64,000 nucleotides of DNA from Puffinus mauretanicus (taxonomy: Eukaryota; Chordata; Aves; Procellariiformes; Procellariidae). Numbering within the stretch: position 1 is the first letter of the stretch; each line of letters opens with the position of its first letter. The notes beneath the pieces were generated by a model that saw only the letters and a list, made by a program, of their open reading frames with translations, searched no databases and was not told where the DNA came from. The position numbers and the translations under genes were made by a program. The stretch lies in contig JAJKFH010000927.1 in assembly GCA_023333565.1 (NCBI GenBank), positions 1,612,001 through 1,676,000 of the forward strand, in the 5' to 3' direction. Positions 1-11,900 of the stretch are shown piece by piece.

Positions 1-3000
1 GCCTGTAGTATAGGATGTTAAGGCACCAGTAGAGAGAGCCATTGTTTCAAATATGTGTGAAAAGCCATATAGATGGTACAATTTGCTGTCAGGGCACTAC
101 GCTGAAGTGCGTTACTGTAAAAGCTCACATAAATTTGTAAGCAGATAAAAGAACTCTTGTAGAGAAGGATCTTCCCCTTCTCAAGCACCACCCCCTTCCC
201 CCCCGACAAGTATCTGGACAAAGTTGCACAAGGATCATCTAACAGTTAAAGGCTTAAATCCATGCTTCTGCCTTTTTATGCTTCCTGCAATGTATAGGCT
301 TTAATGACTTACCTAGGATATGTGCCGAGCTTGTCTCAAAAGAGCTTATAGAGTGGGGGGAGTCTCATGTGCCATGGGATGTTGGTCAGGAAAGGGCTGA
401 GGGAGATGTGAATTCCAACTAAATATGTAGTTACGAGTCTTGGAACTTATGTCAAATGTGGTGGGGATCAATTCAATGTACCGTTCTTCCTGAAGTCGTC
501 AGTTGCTGTTGAGACTTACAACATTGTCAGCACTGTTGAAAGTGGTGCATCCTTAGTGTGGGGGAGTTGCTATCATCCTGTTCTGAGCTTCCTTCTGAGA
601 GTGTGCACCAGTCTTATTTTGACTGTAGACTGATACTGCAAGCCCAAGAAGGAAGACAGCATTCCCAGCTGTTCTGTTACCCATGACCATTCACAAAGCT
701 GAAATGGGTCTATTTACTTTCGTTGGGGCATGTGTAGTTGCTTGGCAAGTTCTTGGCCCATGAGCAAAACCCTGTAGGACTTCAGAGCTTGAAAAAATCT
801 CAACAGAAGATTTGACTGAAGCTGCAACTTCTCACCTTGCTGCATGCTGGAAACTTCCTGAATTCTTGATATTATGTGTCCTTAATTGGTGGAGGATCTC
901 TTACCTTGCCAAACCTTTCTAGTGTGGGGGTAATGAAATCTGAAACCAGGCAAGTTTTGCGTGGTTCTGAATTTCATCACAAATCACATCTCACACTTCT
1001 CATTTCTCGCCTCGGGGAGAAAAACTCCAGTATCTTTCTGTCTCCAGAAAGGAGGCAACGCCTGCATAGTTCCCCCATGCTGGCTGATTATATTGACTTA
1101 ATCATAATTGAGGAAGGAGTCAGATATCAGCTTTATGTGATACTGGCATGTAGAGCCCTGTACAACCTAAGGCCAGCCCTGATGAGACAGCAAGAAGGAA
1201 GCAGTGATGGCAGCATGAAAAATAGTGTTTTGCTGACATATTTTGCAATTGTCACTAAAAGTTGAAGTGCAGATGGAAGAGCAAGGAAACTACCTTTTGC
1301 CAAACAGAGTTCCTTCTTCAGGAGATCTACTTCAGGTATCCAGAATCAGCAGTACATGCTAAGAAAAGCCAAACCTCTATAATGCAGGCTATGTAATAAA
1401 AATATCAAAATGGAGAGAAGTCTTTAAATATGAATCTTTTTTTCTAATGAGAACCACAACACAAAAAAGGAAACTTCCTGAGACTATGTTCTTGTTTTTG
1501 CATTTCTGTTCGATCCTTCAGAAGCTCTTAAGTGAATTCTTACTACTATTTTTGCAGGCTTATTTATTATTATTTTATATTGTAGTAAGTTTAAATTACT
1601 TTATGTCGCAGAGCTGACAAGCTACAGAAAGAATCAGAAACACAATCAAAGCAATCAAAGCATGCGTGCTTGCTGCTCTGGATGTTTAGGTCTTACTGGT
1701 CTTAGTGACTATGTTATTTCTGCTGTCTTGCTGTCCCCTTCTTCCTCACCAGAAAAATGCAGTTTAAAAAAGTCTTTTTTTGACCATAAAGCAATCATTT
1801 ACTAGTATGTACTGTCAGTTCCACCAGTCCATGCTGCTGCTTCTGTGGTCTCATGTTGTTGTCCACTGTGTCTTCATATGGTGCAGAGTAGATTGTGGTA
1901 ATGGTAGGCATAATTCCAATGCCAGCCCTAAATTTGCTTTAAGGTAATGGGGGGTATATACTATAGATTTAACTAAAGTCTTCATTTTTCTCCTCCCTGG
2001 CAGCTGCACTAATGTCAAGAGTGCTACTACTGGGAAAGTTACCAGTGCTTAGCTGGGAAAAGTGCAGCTGGAAGTGAAAAAGACTCTGGAGTTGTCTTGC
2101 ACTGTTTCTGCAACAGTGAAAGATAGTGGGAAGCGCTCATGGAATTACAATAATGGGAGACTTCTCTCAAGTTAACCCAGATCAGTGGGTTTCTGAAGCA
2201 TCTCACAAAACCAGTATGGCCTATAATGAAAACTATTTACATTACTGGAATCCTGCAATATTTTTGGTATGTTGGGATGCATCTTATCTTTCTCACCTCT
2301 TTCAGTCCTTTAAATGCTTCCCACCTGTGTATGACCTTAATGATTTGAGATTTCAAACCTTCAGCAACTTCAGCTCCTTACCACAGTATCTACGCTGCCG
2401 GAAGTAGTACTTTACCTTGAAAGATCTAGGGACTTTTTGGAAGGTTGTTGTAAGGAGAAGAAAAGGAAAAGAAACTAACATAAAAATGAGTTCTGTGGAA
2501 GCAGCTCTAGAGGGAGTTTTCAGAGCTGGGATGTACAGTTGTTATGGGCTTACTAACAAGAAATTCTGTATGTGTGGAGTTCAGAAAAGAGAAATCAACT
2601 ACAAGATGAAACCCATGCTGTGTGAAAAGGTGTGCTTTAGGAACTTCCCTGGTGTGAGCAATGGGTAGCCGGGAGAGTTAAGAGGTTTAGCTAACAAATG
2701 CTGGAGAATAACAGATAAGAGAATGAAACTCCCTCACTAATGCACTGCACTGTTTTCTTTAGTGTTAAAAACAGCAGGAGAGAACTGATATTGCTCAGTG
2801 TTAGCAGTTCTGGCCTGATACACACATGAAGGTTTTGTACATGTAAAGCACAAAAGGGAACATGTGGCTCTTTTCCATCAGCTTCCTTTGTTGAACTTCG
2901 CTCTAATCTCTTCCTTCCCTCTTCTCTTGGACTTCCATACGCCTGAAGCTAGGCCTAAGTTGCGGAATGCTGCATCAGTGCCAGCCTGGCTTTCTGTGCA

Positions 3001-5468
3001 TGATCTGGGGTGATGGTATGTAGAAACTGATCCTGCAGTGACCAAGCATCAGCAACTGGTGAGCAAGGATGTTGCGTTTTACCTCATATCTTCACTTAAA
3101 TCAATTGTGTGACAAGGCTGATGGGAACCTCAGTGTGACATGAAGGTCACTGTTGCATAATTTTAAGCATCTGAGCTGCATTTCCTTGTGATCCATGTGA
3201 TGCTGAGCTTCTCCTAAGTCAGTTGGTTGGAATAGTAAGCACAGCAATAAAAGCTGCTTAAGAGTTGCTTGAATCTGGCAATAAAAGCTCAGAAAAGCAG
3301 GTAACTGATCCTCCGCGGAAGGATACCTGGCAAGAACAAAGGCAGGTGAACTTAAGATTCTAGTCAGAAGCACCAAAATTAAGTGGGGCATAGAAGAGTA
3401 GCTAAAGAGTTAATAAAGCTTTTCTTGTAATGTAGTTCTTGCCAAGAACTGGCTTTCTGGATTCATTGTTAATGTTGCATACAGACCCTTGATACTTAAG
3501 ACTCAGTTGAAGGTGGCGTCTGTGCCTTGCTCCTATTTAAGCAATGGGGAATTAATTTCTGTGTGACACTTAAATCCAACAAGAAAGCTGTTGTAAGACT
3601 CTAGTCCAGGAAAACTTTCTAAATATGGTAATATGGTGACTAGTTTTGTAGACTGTTTTGTAAGAGCACGAGGGCAAAATTTGTTTTGGGGTGACTGGTC
3701 TTCTGTTCAGAAAAGTCAAGGTACATCTAGCACTTTCAAAAAAAAAATCTGTATTTCAGCTTTTGAGCTGCATCTGTAAAAAAAAAATAAATTATGTAGT
3801 GTTTTTCCTCAGAAATTGCTGAACTGAGAAAGTAATAGAAAAAAAAAAAAGGACAGGTAAACTTGCTCTGACTCAAGTCTTGGGGAACTAAATTGAGCAT
3901 TAAAATAGATTTGTGCTATCAGTCTCCTTAGCCGTGAACATTGCTAGGCTTAATGAGAAAGTACTGAAGCAGAATGACAGTTTCTTATTAACTCAACAAG
4001 ACTTGTCTAGCTATTTCCACGCTGCTTTCGCTTGCTCATTAATGACCTTCTGCACTATAAAAAGAACAACCCAAACACTCTAAGCCCCTGGGAAGACCTT
4101 TTTATATGGTCTATCAGATGTTAAATGGCCTGCTAGCAGCGAAGAAACAACCCTGTGAAATGCTGATCAGCATTTTTGTCTTGTTCTTTTGCTTAGACAA
4201 AAAAGTATAATTGATTAAATTGTCTACTGCAAGATAACAAATGCAGGTGACACACTAAGCCCGAGTCACTGATGTCTGCACTTCATTCCAGCGAAATCCA
4301 AGTTGACTTCAAAGTAATGGAGTCACAGCTGTAAGTAGCTCAGAAAGAAGATAAAGCTGTCAAACTTTCCATGAACACCACTATAAGTGAGTGAACTGCC
4401 TAGAAGGAAAACGTTTGTCATTGACCCATCATTCTAGAAAAGCAGAAAGTGTAGCAGGAGGAAGCTAAAATAGCATGGATGTAAGTGATTGTTTCCTTTA
4501 TGTGCTGGCTGGGTACCTCAAGGGGAGAAATGGGTTCTTGTGTCAGATTCTGAGCAGCTTCTTGCAGATGGAGCTAACAAGGAAATGCTGGCCAGATCTC
4601 CTTTGTTAGCCTAGGGCTCACCTCTGCAGTCACTTCCTCACAGCTCGACAGAATTGCAACGATTTCCTGGTAGTGCCTGGCTATGAATAGCCAGGTTACC
4701 TGAAACAGGACTGCTCACTGTGATTGGGGAACTGGTAGATTGGGTTGTGAACTCTTGGCAGTGAGTTAACTTCATCACTGAGTTCAGTGGACTCTACTCA
4801 AGCCTCATCTGTCAGTATGGGAGATCGCTGCGGTGGTTGGGGGGAGCAGCTCAAAATAGCTTGAAGATCAGAGCTATATGAACTCAGTGCAGTGGAGCCT
4901 TCAAACATACACCATTTTCTGTTCTGAGGGTCCATTATGCTTTTAAAGCTTGGGAAACTAGAACTGAAAGCTGTGTTAATGATTTTCGAACTTCTTACTG
5001 GTCCCCAGCTTTGTCCCAAACAAATCTGAATCTGGAACATTTTTTAAAATGAGATTAAATTTTAATTTGGATTTTTGTGGGTTTTTTGTTTTGTTTTGTT
5101 TTGTTTTTCGAGTTTATCTGTGTTAGGAATGGGTAGAAATGAGGGGAGTTACTTTACTAGGTATCAGTGCAAGTCTATTGAATCAAGCAGTATCTAGGTA
5201 CCTATATAAAATCAAAATAAATGTCTGCACAATCCCCTTTGGACTGAGATTAGTGATTTGGCTTGATATGAAATCCCTATCCTCTAACCTGGAAAGCTTG
5301 CAGCTGTAAAAGAAATGGTATTTAATAATAGACCAAGACTTGATTTCAATGGAAGCATTGTCTGCGTAGGACATCAGAGCTTGGTTCCAGAGCACCAATA
5401 AAAAAAAATAAAATAGCCTTTTTATTTATTGGGCACTCAGACTTGAAGACTCCCAGGTGCCTATTAGT
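1..5468. other. Non-coding stretch, no gene recognised
   Basis: AT-rich single-copy-looking DNA. The longest frame (876-1265, plus) has no recognisable domain and no supporting splice context. Minus-strand splice-like donors at 313 and 886 (GTAAGT and GTAAGA) have only tiny open segments behind them. A-runs occur at 3739, 3779 and 3839. No element was recognised with confidence. Confidence 0.6.
5081..5108. repeat. Degenerate (GTTTT)n tract
   Basis: GTTTTTTGTTTTGTTTTG followed by TTTTGTTTTTCG. It may be a decayed poly(A) tail of a minus-strand retroelement, but no body is recognisable. Confidence 0.8.
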
Positions 5469-5600
5469 CTAAGGGCTTGTCTGTACAGGAAAGTTAGTGT
5501 GCAATATGTTAGAATATGAATTTACAGTGCACCAACTCCTCTGTGCTCACCCTGTGTTTGGATATTTTTAGCGCACAGTAATGGTGCCTTTCTCTGTGGC
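5469..5600 (+). repeat. Old interspersed repeat, probably a DNA-transposon relic
   Basis: CTAAGGGCTTGTCTGTACAG, then AAAGTTAGTGTGCAATATGT, ATTTACAGTGCACCAACTCC and TTAGCGCACAGTAATGGTGC fit an old amniote repeat I remember as starting 'aagggcttgtctacac' with 'gttagtgcgcaata...ctacagcgcactag'. I cannot name the family. No terminal inverted repeat is intact here. Confidence 0.5.
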
Positions 5601-7595
5601 AGTTCATTCAGCTTTGAAAGTAAAGTAAATCACATTCTGCTTAATGCCTGTGTGGTGAGTGAATGCCAAATAGCCAATGCCCTCTAAACTCGTACCCAAA
5701 CTTCTTCTCAACTAGTGCTAAGGGTGATGTTTAGTAGGATTCTGCCTTTGTCCACGAAGATGACAAGTATGATTCTGCTTACTTTTTTAGAAGGGAGGAA
5801 AATAGTACGTTTTCAAAAGCCCCTGTATTTCAGTTCTCAATACAGCTTTGGGTATATAGGGGTTTAGGTCAGTTTCACTATAACTCTGCTTTGAGAGTTA
5901 TCTTCATTAATATTTTACAGCTGACACTTACTAAAATACTATGTACTTGAGCCTGGCCAAGAAGTTTGTATGGCTTTTTAGTGAATTGGATTGAGGTTTA
6001 CTAACCTTCCCTTTTTTTTCACTTGGTTAGTTTTAAGCTTAAATCCATTCAAACAAATACTTCTGCTGGCATATGTGGAAGAGGCAACGTAGCATCAGAG
6101 TAAGAACATGAAGGAATAAGGGAGGGAGGGCATGTAGGTATTGCTCTGTGGTTTTGTTTGGGTTTTTTGTGGCAGTGCTGATGTTTGCCATGTTTTGAAA
6201 CTGTGAACGGAAGGTGTAAGGTACCTGGACAACCCTCAGTTTGCTCAGAATTCTTGTCATGAAAATTTGGATGAAGAAACCTGACTGTTGGAGAAGTTTT
6301 GAAAGATGGGTTGTTGTTTGTTTTTCCTCTTAACCTGGAAAGAAGAGTGCAGCAGTGACTCTCAAGCTAATATGTGTTTGGGGGAAGAAAAGGAACAGGG
6401 AACAAAAGTCTTGCTAATTCAATGTAATCCATACTTGATCTATTCACCTTACTAAGAAAATTCCTTCACCTTTATTGCTCTGAAAATGTACCAGCCGGCA
6501 TATAAACAATAGGAATTGATTGTGAATCTTGCACCTTTCACAGAATTGATGTTACCTTGCTGTTCTGCTTCAGGTATCCATGGTATGTCTTAGGAATGCA
6601 GGAGAGAACCAAAGTCCTACTTAGTCTGTTTATCCTGTGTTAATCTGAAGCTTCCAGAGAGACAATCCTGACTTTGTGGCTCTCTGAATTCAGCAACAGT
6701 GCTGCTGTTTCCTAGAGGAAAAATGAGGGAGAAATTAGCTATAGGTCCATGCACCCAGCAAATGGTGCCACAGGAATTAGACTAAATTTCACATAACTTA
6801 CTTTTAACTAGCTCATTTCCTGAGAACGATCTACTTTGGTTCTGCTCTTCTGTGTGGTAAAAAGAAAAAGAAACACACACATTAATGTGTTTGTGAATTA
6901 TTGTATCTTCCCAACTATTGTTAAGCAAGTGAGAATTATTCTATCCAGTTGGAGAACTAAAGCAGGCTGAAAGAAGCATTGCTGCTCTGTCATATGAGTG
7001 CAGAGAAGATTTAGCAACTTGATGGGAAGGCTGGGATGCTTGTGGGGGACTGCACCTGGAGTCCACATACACTGTCCATTGCAGAGCTCCATTCTGTGGG
7101 AATTCCTCCTTAATCCCAAGGCCATGAAACTGAAGGAGACAAAAGGTGACTGGATATCAACCATAGTGAGTTGTCTTCATGGGATGACTGTGGTGAACCA
7201 GTCAGCACTAGTTATTGCTGGGGACTGGTTTGTGTGATGTTTGCAAACACACAAGTTTGCAGCTAGAGCAGATCAGGAAAAAATATGTTCTTTATTTCAG
7301 TCATGCTGGGAGAAGGCTCTCATCCAAGTTAAATTTGCCTTGACCAGCTGATGGTAGTGTACACAGCTTGTCCCTGCCTGTGGTGTTTGTAAAGCCATGC
7401 TATGCATTGACGTGATCACGAAATATTTGAGCTCATGATCTCCTGTGTTTTAATTGTGGTGAGGATAAGCCTAAAGGAAGTGTCTGCCCTTCACGCAGGG
7501 ACAGTGTAGGTACAATACAGGTTGGAACATTAATGTTAGTGGGGTAACCCTTTCTTCTGTCCAAAGGAATTGACCCCCACTGAACTTTTGGCTGT

Positions 7596-7725
7596 GGGAA
7601 GGGAAAAGTATTTGACCTTAAATGACTTGCACAAAGACCAAGAGGGAGACTGTCAGGCTAGGTATTGCAAGCAGCCTGGCTCCTGGTCCTCTGCTTAAGT
7701 CACTAGACCATATGTCTCTCTCCAT
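7596..7725 (-). repeat. MIR-type SINE relic, reverse orientation
   Basis: On the plus strand the order is AAATGACTTGCACAAAGACC, AAGAGGGAGACTGTCAGGCT, then GCAGCCTGGCTCCTGGTCCT and CTGCTTAAGTCACTAGACCA. This is the reverse complement of a MIR body ('aagtgacttgcccaaggtcac...agctggcaggcctgggattcgaacccaggtc...ccagtgctcttaaccactagacca'). Confidence 0.6.
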
Positions 7726-8954
7726 TCATGCTGAATGAATTCTCAGACTGCTACATTTTCTCCCTTGAATAACAATCTTTAATGAAAAGGAAAATGAGAA
7801 AACAAGGTAATGACAGATAGCGCAGAGAAAACATTGGAAGGTGAAGAAAGAAATGTCTGGGAGTAATAGCAATGCTGATATTCCCATGTTAATGATTCAA
7901 GAGCTTTCTGACTGCCATAGAAGCAAAAATGATGGTTGCTGCAGTCTACAGAGATTTGGGCAATGGGGGGAAAATTTCGAAATTGAACAGTAATGGTCCG
8001 CATGTTTGTTCTCAAAAGATACCTCCAGCTCCCTCTGGCAAAGTGTGAGGTGGTCTCTCAGATGCAAAATGCCCCTTTGCAGGTTTAAGCCTGTAGTTAA
8101 ATTATCTGAAATCCTTCCTATCTGGACTGACTGGTTAAGAGAACTTAATAAATTACTGAGACACTCATCTCAAAGAAAATAGGCAAAACTCCCAATTATA
8201 TAATCAGTTTTATCTGTGCCAGGATTGCATAAATGTGCCCTTAGTATCTACTTTAGCTCCACATCTGCTGTTCTTTCCACCCAAGCACAAATACCAGTGA
8301 TTCTAGTAGCTCTTAAATCACTTTTTCCTTCAGACTGTGTGTTTTGTTGTAACTACATTCACCTCCCCTGCTCCCTTCTCTGTTTTGAGGTCAGTCGCAT
8401 GTGACAGATACTATGTTCTATCTGGTATGTGCAACTAACCACTTCTGATTTTAGAGAACATGGTTTTAATTAGCTCTCTTCCTCTCCTCTGGTTGCTGAA
8501 CAGAGCTGGCCTCAGGTGGAATTTTTTAATTGTGCTATTGCTGTCTCTGTTACACAAGCTGGAGTTCTGTTTCATAGAGTAAATTTGAGACAAAACTGAG
8601 ACTTTTTGTAGCAGAATTCACAGGACTGGTCAAAACTTTTTAAAGTCATGTGAATGGTTGTTTTTCACATATGTGTAGTAATGTTCACAGAAAGTCAGGG
8701 AGATGCTTGCCCTTCCTTTCTAGGTTTGTCTGATTTCACTACCTTTTTTAATATTTACCAAGTTATTTGCCGACATGTTTGCATGTGGCTGTGTAGTGGT
8801 GGTGCTGGAGTTGCCTATTTCTGTTACCTCTTTAGGATCTGGTTTCCTGAGATGTTCAGGGGGATCCACAGGCTTTCCCTTCTCCCTTTTCTCACTGGTA
8901 TCAGTTCTCATGTTTGTTTAACTAAGTGATCCAGTTTGCTACTTTGTCAGAAGA

Positions 8955-8975
8955 TTTTTTTTTTTTTTTTTTTTT
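8955..8975. repeat. T homopolymer (T21)
   Basis: Run of 21 T followed by a CTTTTTCTCCTCCTG pyrimidine tract. No adjacent element with a matching poly(A) tail was recognised. Confidence 0.95.
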
Positions 8976-11900
8976 CTTTTTCTCCTCCTGGGCTAGTTTG
9001 CAGCTGGGTGAGCAAGCTGACGGACTCAGGGAGAAGTTAGGCAAATGCCAGGTCTGGCATAAGGGAAGCAGGGTGAGTGTGTGGTAGGTTGGGGGAAGAT
9101 AGGAATGTGGGATACCTGTTTTGGCATGGTCAGCTGTTTAGCCTGGCTCACTGAACTGCGGTTTGCAAAGGAGTAAACTGTCTCCCTCTTTTTTAGGCCA
9201 GGGACAAATTACTAGGGCACAGAAGAATTATTCTTACCTTAGAAGTAAAGCGAGGAGCATAACTGAAAACAGTGCTGGATGATGAGGCAGCAGAGACTGG
9301 AAGACCTGACTGCTGATTTCCTTTACTGTGACAGGCTTGGGAAAACACCAGCCTCTCGGCCAGTGCAGGAGATGACAACTCTCCACAACCTCATGGGCAT
9401 TTTCCTGAGTATATCACATTGGTGGGGGTTTTTTTTGTTTGTTTTTACCTAAGGCCTTGCTCTAAGCTATTTAAATACACTCTGGAAAAAGCTATCTCTA
9501 GTTTGAATATACCAGCCTCTTATCTATACAACCCCCAGAATCTCCTATCTCCAAGGCAGTGGTTTCCAAGTTTTGGGTGGGTTCCTGTGAAGATAAATCA
9601 CATCAGAGGCATGACCTTTATCCTTGGTGCTGTTTAAATAGCTTAAATATCTATTGACTTCATGCCTTGTGATTTCAGTTGCTGAAAAGTGAACACTAAA
9701 GAAAGGAAGAGTTGACCTACAGTGTATCAGTTTGGTGATATCTTCGTTTATAGAGCTCCACAAATACAGATGGCATTTTTCCAACAAGTTCTCCCCCCAG
9801 TGCTACTGTATTGTGGCTGGATACTTCTGAGAAGGAATCTGTGCATCCATATGGAACCTAGCAAAAGAAAAGACTAGTATCTATTGTAAATGCTAAAATT
9901 GTTCAGGGAAAGATGAAGATTTAAGTGAAACAACTGGGAACATTCTTTGTCTGCAAAGAAATGTTCCCTAGTGGTTTTTAAGAACATTCTTTAAATCATT
10001 TGCCTATGTAATTTTGCATCTTTGTGGGTATTTTCTGTTGGAAGAGAGGATGGAGCCATAACTGATCAAGTCAGGAAGGTGTAATCCAGAGCACTATAGT
10101 CAGTACATTTACTAAAGAAATGTATTTGCATTTGCCCCTTAAAGGGCAGTAGATTCAACATGTTACAGAAAACTATAGCGAAGTGTATGGGACTCCATGT
10201 CTTCTATATTTACAGAATGGATCCACTCCCATGGAACTCTGCTCTGGAATAATCTAATCAAAGCAAAGCCCTGTTTTTATACTTTAAAGAGCTGTGGAAA
10301 AAATATTTAATGTAAACCAATGTGATGCAATGCCTACTTGAGTTTGGAGACAGTGTGAAACTATAACCAAAGAACTGATTAACTCGCTCACCAACACTGG
10401 TGTGTTAACTCTAGCCTATTTACTAGACTGTTCAAAGATCAGAAACACCAAGAACAGCACTAAACTGGGGCCTGTGGGGCAATGCAAGGAATTTAGAACG
10501 TGTATTCATTTCTTTGGACTTCGTTTCCCCATAGGAATATTAACCATGTGTTTAGACTACATAAACTGGGTTTTGTATTGCTCTTTGCATTCTGAAAGTG
10601 CTAAATATTATTGTTCTGGTGGCAGATGCAACTCTCCAGGTGCACGATAGTATTATGTGATTGTGGGAGGATACATAGTGCAGGAAGATGACTTAGTCTT
10701 CTTTCCTATTGCTTTAAATTTATATCAAACCATGTCTTTGAAGATTTCTGACTGTCATCTCAGACACTGCTTCTGCAATACGATCTGTGAGAGTAGACTT
10801 CTGTTCATGGAAGTTTTGTTGTGTTCTCAGATTATAAGATCCCTTGCATAAGGTCTTCAGTTATGTTCCTCTCAGCATAGGGTAGACTGTTGATATTAAA
10901 CAAACAAACAAAAGGTAGAGTATAATCTGGCCTTTCTAACATGCCTCAAGCTAGCGAAACTTTAGTTTGGAAATTAAGTACTCTTCTCAACTTTGATATG
11001 TTTGTCTATCATCATTCTACATCTTTATCTGAGCATTCAGATAAAGCTGATAAAGAACAGCTGTCTGTGAAGGAACTGATTTCTGCCTGGCTGCAAACAC
11101 CATTGTCTGGTCAGGACATGGGTATTGAACAGATGATTTGCCCAGTTTGTTAAATATAATCTCTTTTATTATGAGAGCTGTTTTATGCTAGTCGCTCTGC
11201 TATTTGGAAATGTGTTATCCAGCCCACTAGTTACTGAAAAAAAATTCAATCATCTGTGGCGTGGGTGTTGGTTTTGCTGTTCTGTTTTTTTACAATTGAA
11301 AGCTTACCCTTTTCTTTGGTTGGCAAGTTAAGTTTGTCATACAGGTATATGACAACATACAAGGCAACACGCTCACATAAACAGTACATGCAAAACCCAA
11401 ACATACTGGCTTTTTATTTCTAAAGTTCTGAGGCTCTCCTTTCTTTTGGACAGCTGCCTCCAAAAACTGTAGGGTTTTCTGTGAAGATGACCAGAAGAAT
11501 TTCAGAGCCATGACCTACAATGAATGATATTTAATATCTGAAATATTTTCAGAAATAGTTCTCATAACTGCAAATATTGAAAGTTAACTCCTGAATGTGG
11601 CTTGATAGCCAGTACTTTCCCTGGCTTTGGATGGTTGTGTAATGTTGCTGTGAACCATTAGCTGCAATTTTGCAGGGCAGAAGCAGCTGCATTTCACTAG
11701 TGAGGTGATCCCATCTATAACTTGCTTTTATAGCTCAGGGTTTGTTTTTGTTAACCTTTATGAAGTGCTTTGAATTAAATGGCACAGAAATTTGTATTAT
11801 TTTGACATCTGTTCCTCCCTGAGAGCTCGTGTAACCTGGAGGAGCTGTACAACTGTAAACCAACATAGCCTGTGTCCCTATGAAACAGTACAGAAGTGGA

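Noticed and set aside
876..1265. 129-codon plus-strand frame
   Set aside because: No recognisable motif, no splice context and random-looking composition. Several frames of this length are expected by chance in 64 kb.
4292..4330. 39-base plus-strand segment with strong acceptor and donor
   Set aside because: The body resembles the common old repeat motif 'ttgacttcaatggagtcac', so the borders are likely fortuitous.
4798..5040. 80-codon minus-strand frame ending in a stop, possible terminal exon
   Set aside because: The peptide is unrecognised, the acceptor (AAAATGTTCCAG) is weak and no upstream exon was found in the neighbouring 14 kb.
9193..9411. Minus-strand exon-like segment with donor AAG|GTAAGA
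   Set aside because: Two frames are partly open, but the text around 9280-9340 resembles a MIR relic and no partner exons in phase were found.
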